From Pyropia yezoensis (lineage: Eukaryota > Rhodophyta > Bangiophyceae > Bangiales > Bangiaceae): a stretch of 64,000 bases of DNA. The notes beneath the pieces are model-generated. The model was given only the letters and a program-made list of their open reading frames with translations. It had not been told where the DNA came from and made no database searches. The first letter of the stretch is position 1. Each line of letters begins with the position of its first letter. The stretch covers positions 7,841,119-7,905,118 of the forward strand of contig CM020618.1 of NCBI GenBank assembly GCA_009829735.1. Direction: 5' to 3'. The translations under genes were made by a program, and so were the position numbers. Below are positions 63,989 to 64,000 of the stretch, in pieces.

Positions 63989-64000
63989 CGTGTCCTCCTC

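Overview
The window looks like nuclear DNA of a GC-rich, intron-poor eukaryote, most likely a bangiophyte red alga (Porphyra/Pyropia type). This is an inference from four things: very GC-rich genes with few or no introns, long Ala/Gly/Pro-rich extensions, many C/G homopolymers, and abundant Ty3-type elements together with a Fanzor-type nuclease. No rRNA, tRNA or CRISPR array was found.

The first 14 kb holds the host genes. They are a FUN14-domain mitochondrial-type membrane protein (598-1302, minus), a secreted germin-like cupin (3865-4530, plus), a 1255-residue kinase-like protein whose catalytic HRD aspartate is replaced (6779-10546, plus), and a GH31 glycosidase of the MYORG type. I read the last as two exons with a 192-bp intron (11206-13884, plus). 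From 13.9 to 24.3 kb the sequence is mostly low-complexity or unrecognised. It contains C/G homopolymers of 20-38 bases, a possible broken minus-strand gene (17.7-18.9 kb), and a free-standing relative (20.8-21.8 kb, minus) of a retrotransposon accessory protein.

From 24.3 to 54.5 kb there are three Ty3-like LTR retrotransposons. E1 (about 24,350-32,525, minus) has lost its 3' LTR and has a damaged pol. E3 (45,109-54,485, minus) is a near-identical, nearly intact copy with two 469-bp LTRs and a GGGGC target duplication. E2 (34,638-45,053, plus) is a different family with 364-bp LTRs and a TCACT duplication. Both families share an 18-nt primer-binding site. Both also carry, between pol and the 3' LTR, an accessory ORF in the antisense direction. 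These antisense proteins and the stray ORF at 21 kb appear to be one family that I cannot match to any known domain. Between E1 and E2 lies an array of the palindrome CGTTATGTACATAACG.

The last 9.5 kb holds a Fanzor/TnpB-like RuvC nuclease reading frame (55,265-59,482, plus) with N-terminal zinc knuckles and one in-frame stop. Convergent to it is a decayed R2-like non-LTR retrotransposon (about 63,988-59,652, minus) with CCHC and restriction-like endonuclease domains and an internally deleted reverse transcriptase. Mobile-element sequence therefore makes up well over half of the window.
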